Positions 33,621 through 40,831 of a stretch of 64,000 nucleotides of DNA are shown here, one piece after another. The position numbers and the translations under genes are program-made. This stretch comes from Methylibium sp. NZG. Its GTDB lineage: Bacteria > Pseudomonadota > Gammaproteobacteria > Burkholderiales > Burkholderiaceae_C. The number at the start of each line of letters is the position of its first letter. Positions within the stretch are counted from its first letter, which is position 1. The notes under the pieces are model-generated. The model saw only the letters and a list, made by a program, of their open reading frames with translations. It ran no database searches and had not been told where the DNA came from. The stretch spans positions 1 to 64,000 of the forward strand of contig LGRD01000001.1 of NCBI GenBank assembly GCA_001263235.1, written 5' to 3'.

Positions 33621-34529
33621 TCACGTCGCCGCCTTGCGGCTTCGGCGCCTGCGTCTTACCTTCGGGGAAGGCGGGGCAATGACTGGAGCAGCCGCATCGC
33701 CGTTTTCATCGGTGAGCTCTAGCAATGGCTCGACGGGGGTCGCCGGCAGCTGTGACGGTCGATTTCGACTGTCCTCGAGTTCGGAACTGTGCCAGTGCTC
33801 ATGAAGCTCGCTCTCGAGCCACTCTGTGAGTTGGAGGCAGTACTCGTAGGACTCCAGGAAGTATGGGATGTCTACAGGTAAAGGCCGACCAACCTTGGCT
33901 TGAGCGTGAGAGCCGGACTTGCGGGCGTATGTGTCGTTAGCAGTGCCGCGGTTGTGAATGAAGATGTCCCGCGTTGCCTTGATTTCGATGTATCTGTGAA
34001 AGGCGGGGCACTCCAACAGATTGATTGACAGTAGGGAATCGAAGGATTCGGCGAACTCGTTAGGGGACTTGTATGAAAGGTCGTTAAGAAGCGCGTCTGT
34101 CGCTCGAAGATGAATGTCCTCGAGGGTTTGTGCTTCAAGCACAAGTTGAAGTGAAACGGTTCGCTTTGCCCCCAGCTTCTGCGGGTACCTTGTAATCACC
34201 GTGCGAACCACATCTCCGAGGAGTGCTTCAACGATCGTGACGAGTTGGACCAGCCCATTCACCGGCATCTGATGAAACGCTAGATGCTGATACCTGCGTA
34301 TTAGTTCGTCCTTTGCATATTTGCGTGTGCTGAGGATCGAAGTCTTGTTCGGACGGTAGCCCACGGGAAAGGAAACTTCGACCACTTCACTCTCGCCTGA
34401 ACTGACGTTATCCGCTGTGACATCGAAGGCGCCGTAGGTCAGCTGCGCTAGTTCGCCTTGGTCAAAGAGTGCATTGCGCGCTGACGACGTCAGTCGATAG
34501 AGGACATTGCCAATGTTGGGCGTACTCAT
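33621..34529 (-). CDS. HEPN-like protein of unknown function, probably acquired
   Basis: This 302-residue protein was not assigned to a named family. Residues 187-193 read RDIFIHN, the R-x4-H form of the HEPN ribonuclease motif, in a helical context (HRYIEIKATRDIFIHNRG), after a helical region containing LVTIVEALLGDVV near residue 100. HEPN domains often act as toxins or in phage defence (family knowledge). The C-terminus is proline-rich and then strongly basic (RRRRRSRK). Base composition is visibly AT-richer than the flanks. The stop is only 13 bases from the permease start, so it sits inside the importer operon. Confidence 0.6.
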   Translation of the reverse strand: MSTPNIGNVLYRLTSSARNALFDQGELAQLTYGAFDVTADNVSSGESEVVEVSFPVGYRPNKTSILSTRKYAKDELIRRYQHLAFHQMPVNGLVQLVTIVEALLGDVVRTVITRYPQKLGAKRTVSLQLVLEAQTLEDIHLRATDALLNDLSYKSPNEFAESFDSLLSINLLECPAFHRYIEIKATRDIFIHNRGTANDTYARKSGSHAQAKVGRPLPVDIPYFLESYEYCLQLTEWLESELHEHWHSSELEDSRNRPSQLPATPVEPLLELTDENGDAAAPVIAPPSPKVRRRRRSRKAAT

Positions 34530-34630
34530 ATCAATGCTGGCCGCGCAATTGCTATCGACCCGTACGCCTCGCTCTGAGGGCGTTCGGAAGGGAGACCGCT
34601 ACGCGTCTCGCTCCGACAAACCACATAGCC

Positions 34631-34873
34631 AGCAAAGCCGCGAGCGGCAGCCGGGCGCAGCGCCTCTTCGGCGTCGAGGAGCGCAGGGCTCGCGGCCCGC
34701 GCGCGCAGCGCGCTTCGTGGACTGACTTGTCGCCGACTGTTTGAACGCAGCGCAAGCAGGGCGCGGAGTGAGTTTCGGCGACGGGCCGCGGGACCGAGCA
34801 CCGCAGAGCAGTCGGCCGTACCCGGCCGACCGCCGAAGTGAAGCGGAGCACGGCTGGCGCTCGCGGGTTTGCT
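34631..34873 (+). repeat. 243-bp element with 22-bp terminal inverted repeats, copy 1
   Basis: The element begins AGCAAAGCCGCGAGCGGCAG and ends with the near-perfect reverse complement (GGCTGGCGCTCGCGGGTTTG...), giving 22-bp terminal inverted repeats with two mismatches. It is the same length as copy 2 at 35498 and differs from it at nine positions by eye. It contains no gene and fills most of the 386-base gap 34530-34915, next to the 3' end of the antitoxin gene at 34916. Similarity to copy 2 continues about 25 bases past the right end. Confidence 0.85.
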
Positions 34874-34915
34874 CGCGCAGCCGGTCAAGGTGAACCCTTC
34901 AAAACGTGACCGCTT

Positions 34916-35158
34916 TCAAGCCGCGGCGCGCTTGCGCGCAGGGGCTTTCGGTGGCGGGGCGCGCCGTGTCACGGCGACCGCCTGCGCGAGAGCACGCAAA
35001 GCGGCGTTCACTGCTGCCGAGTCGGGGAACAGGCTTTGCACGTCCCTGTCGAGCACGACGACGTTGCTGCCTTTGGCCATCCGGGCCACATACTTTCCGC
35101 GTACACCCTTCGAAAAGTCGTACTCGGGCATCAAGTCGTTGTCAGGTACTTTCGTCAT
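34916..35158 (-). CDS. Antitoxin-like protein paired with a BrnT-type toxin (paralogue 1)
   Basis: This 80-residue protein contains EYDFSKGVRGKY and GSNVVVLDRDVQSLFPDS and ends in a basic KAPARKRAAA tail. Proteins with the YDFSKGVRGKY start commonly follow BrnT/DUF497 toxin genes. Here the ATG at 35158 lies inside the last codons of the BrnT-like gene, as expected for such a module. It is about 85% identical to the orphan copy at 36775-37014. Confidence 0.75.
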   Translation of the reverse strand: MTKVPDNDLMPEYDFSKGVRGKYVARMAKGSNVVVLDRDVQSLFPDSAAVNAALRALAQAVAVTRRAPPPKAPARKRAAA

Positions 35159-35423
35159 AGGTTTTGCGCTCCTTGCGGGTGGCGGTTCTGGCGCTGATGA
35201 GACGGATCGTATCGCCTCGGTCAGTGTGTACAACAGCGAGCATGCGCCCCGCTTGAGAGCGCCCGAGCAACACGAAGCGCGACTCGCCTTCCGAGTGCAG
35301 CGGGTCGGCAATAGCGAGCGAGCGCGGATCGGCGAATGCGGTGGTGGCCTCCTCGAACGCGACGCCGTGCTTGCGCAGGTTGAGAACCGCCTTTGCCGGG
35401 TCCCACTGAAACTCGATGCTCAT
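35142..35423 (-). CDS. brnT: BrnT-family toxin
   Basis: This 93-residue protein starts with the DUF497/BrnT pattern FQWDPAKAVLNLRKHGVAFEEA and ends with the conserved IRLISARTATRKERKTYDE. BrnT is a ribonuclease toxin of the RelE-like fold. The gene overlaps its antitoxin by 17 bases. The first residues, MSIEF, fit the family start. It is one of two BrnT genes in this island; the other is at 36407. Confidence 0.88.
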   Translation of the reverse strand: MSIEFQWDPAKAVLNLRKHGVAFEEATTAFADPRSLAIADPLHSEGESRFVLLGRSQAGRMLAVVHTDRGDTIRLISARTATRKERKTYDEST

Positions 35424-35497
35424 GGCGACGCTGCTCGACGATGCGCCGATGCGCTTCTCGGCTGGGGGCCTTGCTCGGTGCGAGCGTCAACGTCTCC

Positions 35498-35740
35498 AGC
35501 AAACCCGCGAGCGGCAGCCGGGCGCAGCGCCTCTTCGGCGTCGAGGAGCGCAGGGCTCGCGGCCCGCGCGCGGAGCGCGCTTCGTGGACTGACTTGTCGT
35601 CGACTGTTTGAACGGAGCGCACGTAGGGCGCGGAGTGAGTTTCGGCGACGGGCCGCGAGACCGAGCACCACAGAGCAGTCGGCTGTACCCGGCCGACCGC
35701 CGAAGTGAAGCGGAGCACGGCTGGCGCTCGCGGGTTTGCT
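35498..35740 (+). repeat. 243-bp element with 22-bp terminal inverted repeats, copy 2
   Basis: Same orientation and exact length as copy 1, with nine substitutions and no gaps by eye. Its terminal repeats (AGCAAACCCGCGAGCGGCAG and the reverse complement ending GGGTTTGCT) match at 21 of 22 positions. It fills the 367-base gap 35424-35790 and lies next to the 3' end of the orphan antitoxin at 35791, where a toxin gene would be expected. Confidence 0.85.
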
Positions 35741-35790
35741 CGCGCAAGCCGTCGCAGTGATCTCTTCCCATGACGGAAGCCAATGCGTCA

Positions 35791-36039
35791 TCAAGGTGCG
35801 AGGCGGCGCGCCTCGTCCATGACTTCGTCCAGGTGGTAGACCTTCCCCTCGCCCCGCTCATGCGCGGCGATTCGACGCTCGATCTCCTTGTCCCACGCCT
35901 CCTTCACATCGCTCGGCGTCGACTGTTGCAGAGACTCCAGCAGAAGGTCGACAAGCCTCACCCGCTCTTCACTCGGAAAAGCGCGGCCTCTCTCGGCGAG
36001 TTCCAGGACGGGGTCAGGCATGGCGCTCGTTGTCAGCAT
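35791..36039 (-). CDS. Addiction-module antitoxin without a partner toxin
   Basis: This 82-residue protein matches the addiction-module antitoxin family whose members read LLESLQQS and KEAWDKEIERRIAAHERGE, ending in an acidic helix (VYHLDEVMDEAR). These proteins normally precede a RelE/ParE toxin gene. Here no toxin follows; the DNA downstream is copy 2 of the 243-bp element. An in-frame ATG at 36021 (MPDPVLEL) is an equally good start. Confidence 0.82.
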   Translation of the reverse strand: MLTTSAMPDPVLELAERGRAFPSEERVRLVDLLLESLQQSTPSDVKEAWDKEIERRIAAHERGEGKVYHLDEVMDEARRLAP

Positions 36040-36081
36040 TAAGCGAAGGTAAGTCGATGGCAGAACGTGGGCGACTGGCCG

Positions 36082-36444
36082 TCAGGCCGGGGTATGGGTC
36101 TTGAGCCAGTCCTGCAGGGCCCCATCGACCTTGGTTTGCCAACCTTCACCGGTTGCCTTGAACGCATCCAGAACTTCGGGCGACAACCGAATGTTGATGG
36201 CGACCTTGGGCGGACGGCGCCCAGGCCCGCGCTGGCCGGGCTTCCGCTTCTCGGCCAAAGCCGCGCGAACGGCCGCATAACCCCCGCCGTTCACGACCAC
36301 GGCGTTCTTCCAGAACGCATTCACTGCCTTTTCATCGCTCGGGTCGTAAGGACTGTCCGGATCGGCGACCTGCTCCGGCGCAGCATCGATCAGGGCCTTG
36401 ACTTGCTTAGCGCTCAACTTGGGAGAAGTAGTGCTTCGTTTCAT
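36082..36444 (-). CDS. brnA: BrnA-family antitoxin
   Basis: This 120-residue protein has a C-terminal ribbon-helix-helix-like segment typical of BrnA: KVAINIRLSPEVLDAFKATGEGWQ, then IDGAL-like VDGALQDWLKTH. The N-terminal half, with DPDSPYDPSDEKAVNAFWKNA, is also characteristic. BrnA binds its toxin and represses the operon (family knowledge). The start overlaps the end of the BrnT gene at 36407. Confidence 0.88.
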   Translation of the reverse strand: MKRSTTSPKLSAKQVKALIDAAPEQVADPDSPYDPSDEKAVNAFWKNAVVVNGGGYAAVRAALAEKRKPGQRGPGRRPPKVAINIRLSPEVLDAFKATGEGWQTKVDGALQDWLKTHTPA

Positions 36445-36679
36445 ATCTCGTGGCCTTGCGGAGAGAGATGACGTGCAAACCGTCTCCCCGCTCTGTGTAA
36501 GTCATGTGCACGACCTGCCCGGCCAACAAACCAATCAGATTGATTCGTTGCTCGCCGTAAGCCAGGCGATCGTCTTCCTGTGTGATGACTGGTCCGTCGA
36601 AAACGCGCTCACAACCGATGAAGTCAAGCCCGTGGTCCTTGAGGTTGCTCCTGCGCTTCGGCTCGTCCCAGGTCAGCAT
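36407..36679 (-). CDS. brnT: BrnT-family toxin
   Basis: This 90-residue protein has the BrnT pattern LTWDEPKRRSNLKDHGLDF and a C-terminal HVISLRKATRYETKHY. It is followed with a 38-base overlap by brnA, the standard order. Together they form a complete module, distinct in sequence from the one at 34916-35423. Confidence 0.9.
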   Translation of the reverse strand: MLTWDEPKRRSNLKDHGLDFIGCERVFDGPVITQEDDRLAYGEQRINLIGLLAGQVVHMTYTERGDGLHVISLRKATRYETKHYFSQVER

Positions 36680-36774
36680 ACTTTAATTGTATCCACGAAA
36701 AGCTTCTGGGAGCCCGCGCCGACTGCGCGCAGGCGGTTGCTCGCGACGACACATTGCACACGGCTGCAGCTTCC

Positions 36775-37014
36775 TCAAGCCGCGGCACGCTTTCGCGCAA
36801 CGGCTTTCGGGTGAGGGGAGCGTCGTGTCACGGCGACCGCTTGCGCGAGGGCGCGCAGCGCGGCATTGAAGGCGGCCGAGTCGGGGAACAGGGTCTGCAC
36901 GTCCTTGTCGAGCACGACGACGTTGCTGCCTTTGGCCATCCGGGCCGCATACTTTCCGCGCACGCCTTTGGAGAAGTCGTATGCGGGCAGCAGATCTTTG
37001 TCGGGCGCTTTCAT
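36775..37014 (-). CDS. Antitoxin-like protein, orphan paralogue 2
   Basis: This 79-residue protein is about 85% identical to the one at 34916-35158 (shared AYDFSKGVRGKY, GSNVVVLD and LAQAVAVTRR segments and the KRAAA end), and the DNA is also very similar. No BrnT-like gene lies upstream: the 156 bases up to the binding-protein gene contain only a REP-like palindrome. An AGGA site precedes the ATG. It is probably a duplicated antitoxin that lost, or never had, its toxin. Confidence 0.72.
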   Translation of the reverse strand: MKAPDKDLLPAYDFSKGVRGKYAARMAKGSNVVVLDKDVQTLFPDSAAFNAALRALAQAVAVTRRSPHPKAVARKRAAA

Positions 37015-37099
37015 GCGCTTCCTATCTGTCGCGGATGGTTGGAGTGAAATGCTCGGCTCTTACTTTGTCCGAGCGAGTTCTTCATGCGTGAGGCTGCGG

Positions 37100-37134
37100 C
37101 CCTCACCCCTGCCCTCTCCAAGAGGGAGAGGGGG
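37100..37134. repeat. REP-like palindrome
   Basis: One unit of the same family as at 24025, 28741 and 43423 (GCCCTCACCCCTGCCCTCTC, loop, GAGGGAGAGGG). It sits 36 bases past the 3' end of the binding-protein gene, at the border of the accessory island. Confidence 0.85.
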
Positions 37135-37170
37135 CCAATACAAAGCGCGGGGCCGCGGACGAACACGTGA

Positions 37171-38382
37171 TCAATCCGCCGGCCGCAGCTTCTTCACCTC
37201 CGCCGCCGACGGCAGCACCTTGGCGCCGTCGATGAAGACGTAGTCGACCATCGTGCCCTTGCCGTTGTCGTTCTTGGTCTTGCCGACGAAGGCGCCCATG
37301 GTGGACTGGTGATCTTCCGGGCGGTACACGACGGGGCCGAACGGCGTGACGACCTTCAGGCCCCTGAAGGCAGTGATCAACTTTTCGGTGTCGCTGCTCT
37401 TGGCCTTCTTCATGCCTTCGGCGAGCGAGTGGATGAGGGCGTAGCCGACGACCGAGCCGAGGCGCGGGTAGTCTTGGTACTTGGCGTGGTAGGCTAGGAA
37501 GAAGGCCTTGTGCTCGGGCGTCTGGATGCCGTACCACGGGTAGCCGGTAACGACCCAGCCGTTGGGGGTTTCGTCTTTCAGCGGGTCGAGGTATTCGGGC
37601 TCGCCGGTCAGCAGGCTCACCACTTCACGGTCCTTGAACAGGCCGCGCGTGTTGCCCTCGCGAACGAACTTCAACAGGTCGGCACCGAACAGCACGTTGA
37701 ACACCGCGTCGGGCTTGGCGTCGGCCAGGGCCTGCACCACGCTGCCGGCGTCGAGCTTGCCCAGCGGCGGCGCCTGCTCGGCGACGAACTCGACGTCGGG
37801 TTGCGCGGCCTTGAGCAGCGTCTTGAAGCTGGCCACGGCCGACTGGCCGTATTCGTAGTTGGGGTAGACGATGGCCCAGCGCTTCTTCTTCATCTTGGCG
37901 GCCTCGGGCACCAACATCGCCACCTGCATGTAGGTGGAGGTGCGCAGGCGGAAGGTGTAGCGGTTGCCGTTGGCCCAGACGATTTTGTCGGTGAGCGGCT
38001 CGCCGGCCAAAAAGAACATCTTCTTCTGCTTGGCAAAGTCGGTCAGCGCCAGGCCGATGTGCGACAGGAACGAGCCGGCCAGCACGTCGACCTTTTCGCG
38101 CGACAGCAGTTCTTCAGCAGCGCGCACCGCGTCGCCAGGGTTGGCGTTGTCGTCGCGGATGATCAGCTCCAGCTTTTTGCCATTCACGCCGCCGGCCGCG
38201 TTGACCTGCTCCAGCGCCAGCTCCATCCCCTTTTTGTAGGGCTCCAGGAACGCAGGCTGTGCCTTGTAGCTGTTGATCTCGCCGATCTTGATGGTGCCTT
38301 GCGCGTGCGCGGCCAGGCTGGACGCCAGGCTCAGGCCCGCCGCGATGGCAACGGCTGGGACGATCTGTCGGAGTGAAGTCAT
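37171..38382 (-). CDS. Periplasmic binding protein of the branched-chain-type ABC importer
   Basis: This 403-residue protein has a signal peptide cleaved after AAHA (about residue 27). Its two-lobed receptor fold has IKIGEINSYKAQPAFLEPYKKG at the start and LELIIRDDNANPGDAVRAAEELL near residue 70, as in LivK/amide-binding proteins. It would capture the substrate for the LivHM-G-F components downstream. The DUF1185 gene upstream ends 154 bases away. Ligand identity cannot be read from the sequence; a pyridine carboxylate or amide is suggested by the surrounding enzymes. Confidence 0.9.
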   Translation of the reverse strand: MTSLRQIVPAVAIAAGLSLASSLAAHAQGTIKIGEINSYKAQPAFLEPYKKGMELALEQVNAAGGVNGKKLELIIRDDNANPGDAVRAAEELLSREKVDVLAGSFLSHIGLALTDFAKQKKMFFLAGEPLTDKIVWANGNRYTFRLRTSTYMQVAMLVPEAAKMKKKRWAIVYPNYEYGQSAVASFKTLLKAAQPDVEFVAEQAPPLGKLDAGSVVQALADAKPDAVFNVLFGADLLKFVREGNTRGLFKDREVVSLLTGEPEYLDPLKDETPNGWVVTGYPWYGIQTPEHKAFFLAYHAKYQDYPRLGSVVGYALIHSLAEGMKKAKSSDTEKLITAFRGLKVVTPFGPVVYRPEDHQSTMGAFVGKTKNDNGKGTMVDYVFIDGAKVLPSAAEVKKLRPAD

Positions 38383-38536
38383 CGAGGGCTCCTGGTGATG
38401 AGGGGAAAGATTGTGAAGCGGCGCGTAGGCGCGCGGTGGTGAGAACGGGTGGGGTGGTGAATGCGTTGTCGGGGTCGCGGGGGCTCGGCAAGTTCGGCGG
38501 GTTCGGCAGGCTCGTCTTCGGCGTAGGGCGCGCGCT

Positions 38537-39121
38537 TCAGCGCAAGCCGTCCTCGCCCTTGGCTTCATGCGCTTGCAGCCCGCCCACACGCGGCAGCGGC
38601 CGGCCGCTGTCGGTGACGACGACGGCCACCACGATTTCGCCCGCGCGCGGCGCGTCGTGCACGCGCGCTTCCATCGCGTCGAAGTGGCTGCGCACGAAGG
38701 CGGCGTCCTTGTGGCCGAGCGGCACGTCGATGGCGGTGCCCAGCGTGCCGAGCTTCTTGGCCGAGGGAACCAGCGCCGCGCCCTTGCTCACCGCCTTGCG
38801 CAGCGGCGCGCCGAGCTTGGGGTGCAGGATGGCGGCGGCGTGTTCGATCTCGCCGGCCTCGCCGACGATCGCCGCCTTGCCGTAGCTCTGCGCCGCGCCG
38901 GGTTCAATGCCCAATGCCTGCACGCACTTCTGGCCGAGCAGCGCGCCGAGTTCTTCGCCGATGGCGATCAACTCGTCGAGGTTCTCGACGTAGCGGCCGG
39001 CGCAGGGGTTGGCGATCACGGCCATCGCCAACGCGCGGCGGGTGGGCGGGTTGACGGCGCGGCCCATCTCGACGCGGGTTTCGTCGACCTGAACGATCAG
39101 CTTGCGGATCTGGGCGGGCAT
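38537..39121 (-). CDS. DUF1185 family protein (so-called amino acid synthesis family), copy A
   Basis: This 194-residue protein carries the family features NPCAGRYVENLDELIAIG near residues 38-55, SYGKAAIVGEAGEIEHAAAILHPKLGAPLR near residues 79-108, and HKDAAFVRSHFDAMEARV. The family name implies amino acid synthesis, but no activity is established. It shares the same segments with copy B at 39153-39812. Its position between a 6-hydroxynicotinate-reductase-like gene and a transporter argues for a role in ring-compound catabolism. Confidence 0.85.
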   Translation of the reverse strand: MPAQIRKLIVQVDETRVEMGRAVNPPTRRALAMAVIANPCAGRYVENLDELIAIGEELGALLGQKCVQALGIEPGAAQSYGKAAIVGEAGEIEHAAAILHPKLGAPLRKAVSKGAALVPSAKKLGTLGTAIDVPLGHKDAAFVRSHFDAMEARVHDAPRAGEIVVAVVVTDSGRPLPRVGGLQAHEAKGEDGLR

Positions 39122-39152
39122 GGGTCGGTTCCTCTTGGGTGTCTTCGTTGTG

Positions 39153-39812
39153 TCAGCGCAGGCCGTTCCACTGCGCGATGTCGGCCGCTTTCAGCCCACC
39201 CACGCGCTCGTGCACACGCGCGCCGGTGCTCATCACCAGGATGAAGACGATCTCGTCGGCCGTCGGTGCACCAGGCACACGCACTTCCATCGCGTCGAAG
39301 TGGCTGCGCACATAAGCCGCGTTGATGTGCGTCAGCGGCACATCCAGCGCCGCGCCGGGCGGGCCCACCTTCTTGGTGGACGGCACGATGGCCAGGGCAT
39401 TGCCAGGTTGATTCGCCGGCTGACCGGTGGGTTGCGGCGCGCTGCCTCCCCCCTGAACGTAGGCGCTGCGGTCGCCCTTCCAGCCCAGCAGTTCGCGCAT
39501 GGCATAGCCGCCGGGCACGTGCCACAGCGCGCCGTGTTCCAACTCGCCGGCCGCACCGACGATGGCGCCTTTGCCGTAGCTGACGAGCCGCTCGATGGGT
39601 ACGTCCATCGCCACCTGCAGGCGGCGGGCCATGTCGATGCCGAGGGGCTGCAGGGCGTCCATCATCGGCAAGATGTCGGCCACGTAGCGGCCGGCGAACG
39701 GGTTGGTGAGCACCGCAGCGATCGACCCACGCCGCAGCGGCGCCGCGGCGACCGGGCCGAATTCGTGGTGGATGTCTTCCACATGGGTGAAGGTGCGGCG
39801 AATCTCGATCAT
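39153..39812 (-). CDS. DUF1185 family protein, copy B
   Basis: This 219-residue protein is homologous to copy A: NPFAGRYVADILPMMDAL, SYGKGAIVGAAGELEHGALWHVPGG and HINAAYVRSHFDAMEVRV. It has an extra stretch of about 25 residues (YVQGGGSAPQPTGQPANQPG) that looks like a recent low-complexity insertion. It lies 31 bases upstream of copy A. Two divergent members side by side suggest a heteromer or two related steps (inference). The ATG at 39812 starts the conserved sequence. Confidence 0.85.
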   Translation of the reverse strand: MIEIRRTFTHVEDIHHEFGPVAAAPLRRGSIAAVLTNPFAGRYVADILPMMDALQPLGIDMARRLQVAMDVPIERLVSYGKGAIVGAAGELEHGALWHVPGGYAMRELLGWKGDRSAYVQGGGSAPQPTGQPANQPGNALAIVPSTKKVGPPGAALDVPLTHINAAYVRSHFDAMEVRVPGAPTADEIVFILVMSTGARVHERVGGLKAADIAQWNGLR

Positions 39813-39832
39813 CGTGAACCCAGTTGCAGTAT

Positions 39833-40798
39833 TCAGGCCAGCGCCCGATGACATGGCTCGGCGTCGCGTTGCAACGCCGCCGCGCCGTTGCCAGCATCGG
39901 CTGCCGAGGCGCAATTGTCGACCGCCTTCACCTGGCCCTGGCAGACGAGCACCGCCGACCAGATGAGGCCGCGCATTTGCAGGTCGTGGGCCACGCGCGC
40001 ACCTGCTGCCAGTGCGCGCTGCAACGACTCGCGGTCGAGCGCGGGTACATCGACCGTGACAGGGATCGTGCCCAGGTCGCTGTCGTCTTTCAACTCGCTG
40101 GCGGGGCGGCGACCGATGCGCGCGTCGTCCAGGTTCACCGCATTGGCCACCACCGTCGCCGCGGCGTCGGCCATGGCGGCGGTGCGGGCGAGCACGGTCA
40201 CGCTGTCGGCGATGCCGAGCGAGAAGCTGCGCCCCCGCCAGCCGCTGGTGGCGACGCCGCGCACGGGCCGGTGCGAGGCGACTTCGAAAGCGCCGTCGAT
40301 GGCGAGGCCACCGGGCGGACCGGCGCCGCGGCGTGGGACACCGAGGCAGTCGCGGGCGGCATTCGCATCGAAGCGCGCCAAATCGGCGAACAGGCCGACG
40401 CGCAGCGACGCTCCATCCGCCAAGTGCAGGGCAATGTCGCCGCCGTTGTTGACCCAGGCGCGGCTCACGCCCTCGCGCTGGTAGCAGCCGATCAACTCGT
40501 CGGCCACCGAACCGGCCACCGCCGCCATCGGCGTGATGAAGCCCGCGCGCACCGCGCCGCAGGCATGCCACATGCGGCGCGCCACCACACCTTGCAGTGC
40601 GCAGGGGCCTGCGATCGGCGCGCGCAGCCGCGGCAGCTCGTCGACGAGTTCGCCCAGCACGGTCTGGAAGCGTTGCCACGCAGCGCCGTGCGCCGCAGCG
40701 ACAGCGGCTGCATACCCATCGGCGCCGATCACGATGTCGATCGGGCCGTGCTGAAAATGCCAGCGGCCGTTCGGCAGCGGGGCGCGATGGGCGGTCAT
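39833..40798 (-). CDS. UPF0280 family protein (ApbE-like fold)
   Basis: This 321-residue protein shows the UPF0280 features GPIDIVIGADGYAAAV near the N-terminus, FITPMAAVAGSVADEL near residue 100 and AWVNNGGDIALHL. These resemble the FAD-pyrophosphate and metal site of ApbE-type flavin transferases. Its role is unknown; covalent flavin or metal insertion into a neighbouring enzyme is one possibility. The ATG at 40798 was chosen; a GTG at 40831 immediately after the upstream stop is the alternative. Confidence 0.82.
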   Translation of the reverse strand: MTAHRAPLPNGRWHFQHGPIDIVIGADGYAAAVAAAHGAAWQRFQTVLGELVDELPRLRAPIAGPCALQGVVARRMWHACGAVRAGFITPMAAVAGSVADELIGCYQREGVSRAWVNNGGDIALHLADGASLRVGLFADLARFDANAARDCLGVPRRGAGPPGGLAIDGAFEVASHRPVRGVATSGWRGRSFSLGIADSVTVLARTAAMADAAATVVANAVNLDDARIGRRPASELKDDSDLGTIPVTVDVPALDRESLQRALAAGARVAHDLQMRGLIWSAVLVCQGQVKAVDNCASAADAGNGAAALQRDAEPCHRALA

Positions 40799-40831
40799 GG
40801 CGTGATCGATGCTTCGACTCAACCGAGCCAC

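Noticed and set aside
31373-33682. Plus-strand frame of about 770 codons opposite the fused permease
   Set aside because: Gln/His/Arg-rich shadow; the minus strand encodes a recognisable permease.
34869-35708. Plus-strand frame spanning the toxin-antitoxin genes and both repeats
   Set aside because: It crosses repeat DNA and is antisense to recognisable BrnT and antitoxin genes.
34530-35790. Integron cassette array (gene plus repeat units)
   Set aside because: The 243-bp repeats are much longer than known attC sites, clear paired core sites were not found and no integrase is in the window. Kept only as a hypothesis under the element finding.
33621-37014. Prophage or integrative element
   Set aside because: No integrase, structural or replication gene, and no tRNA target nearby.
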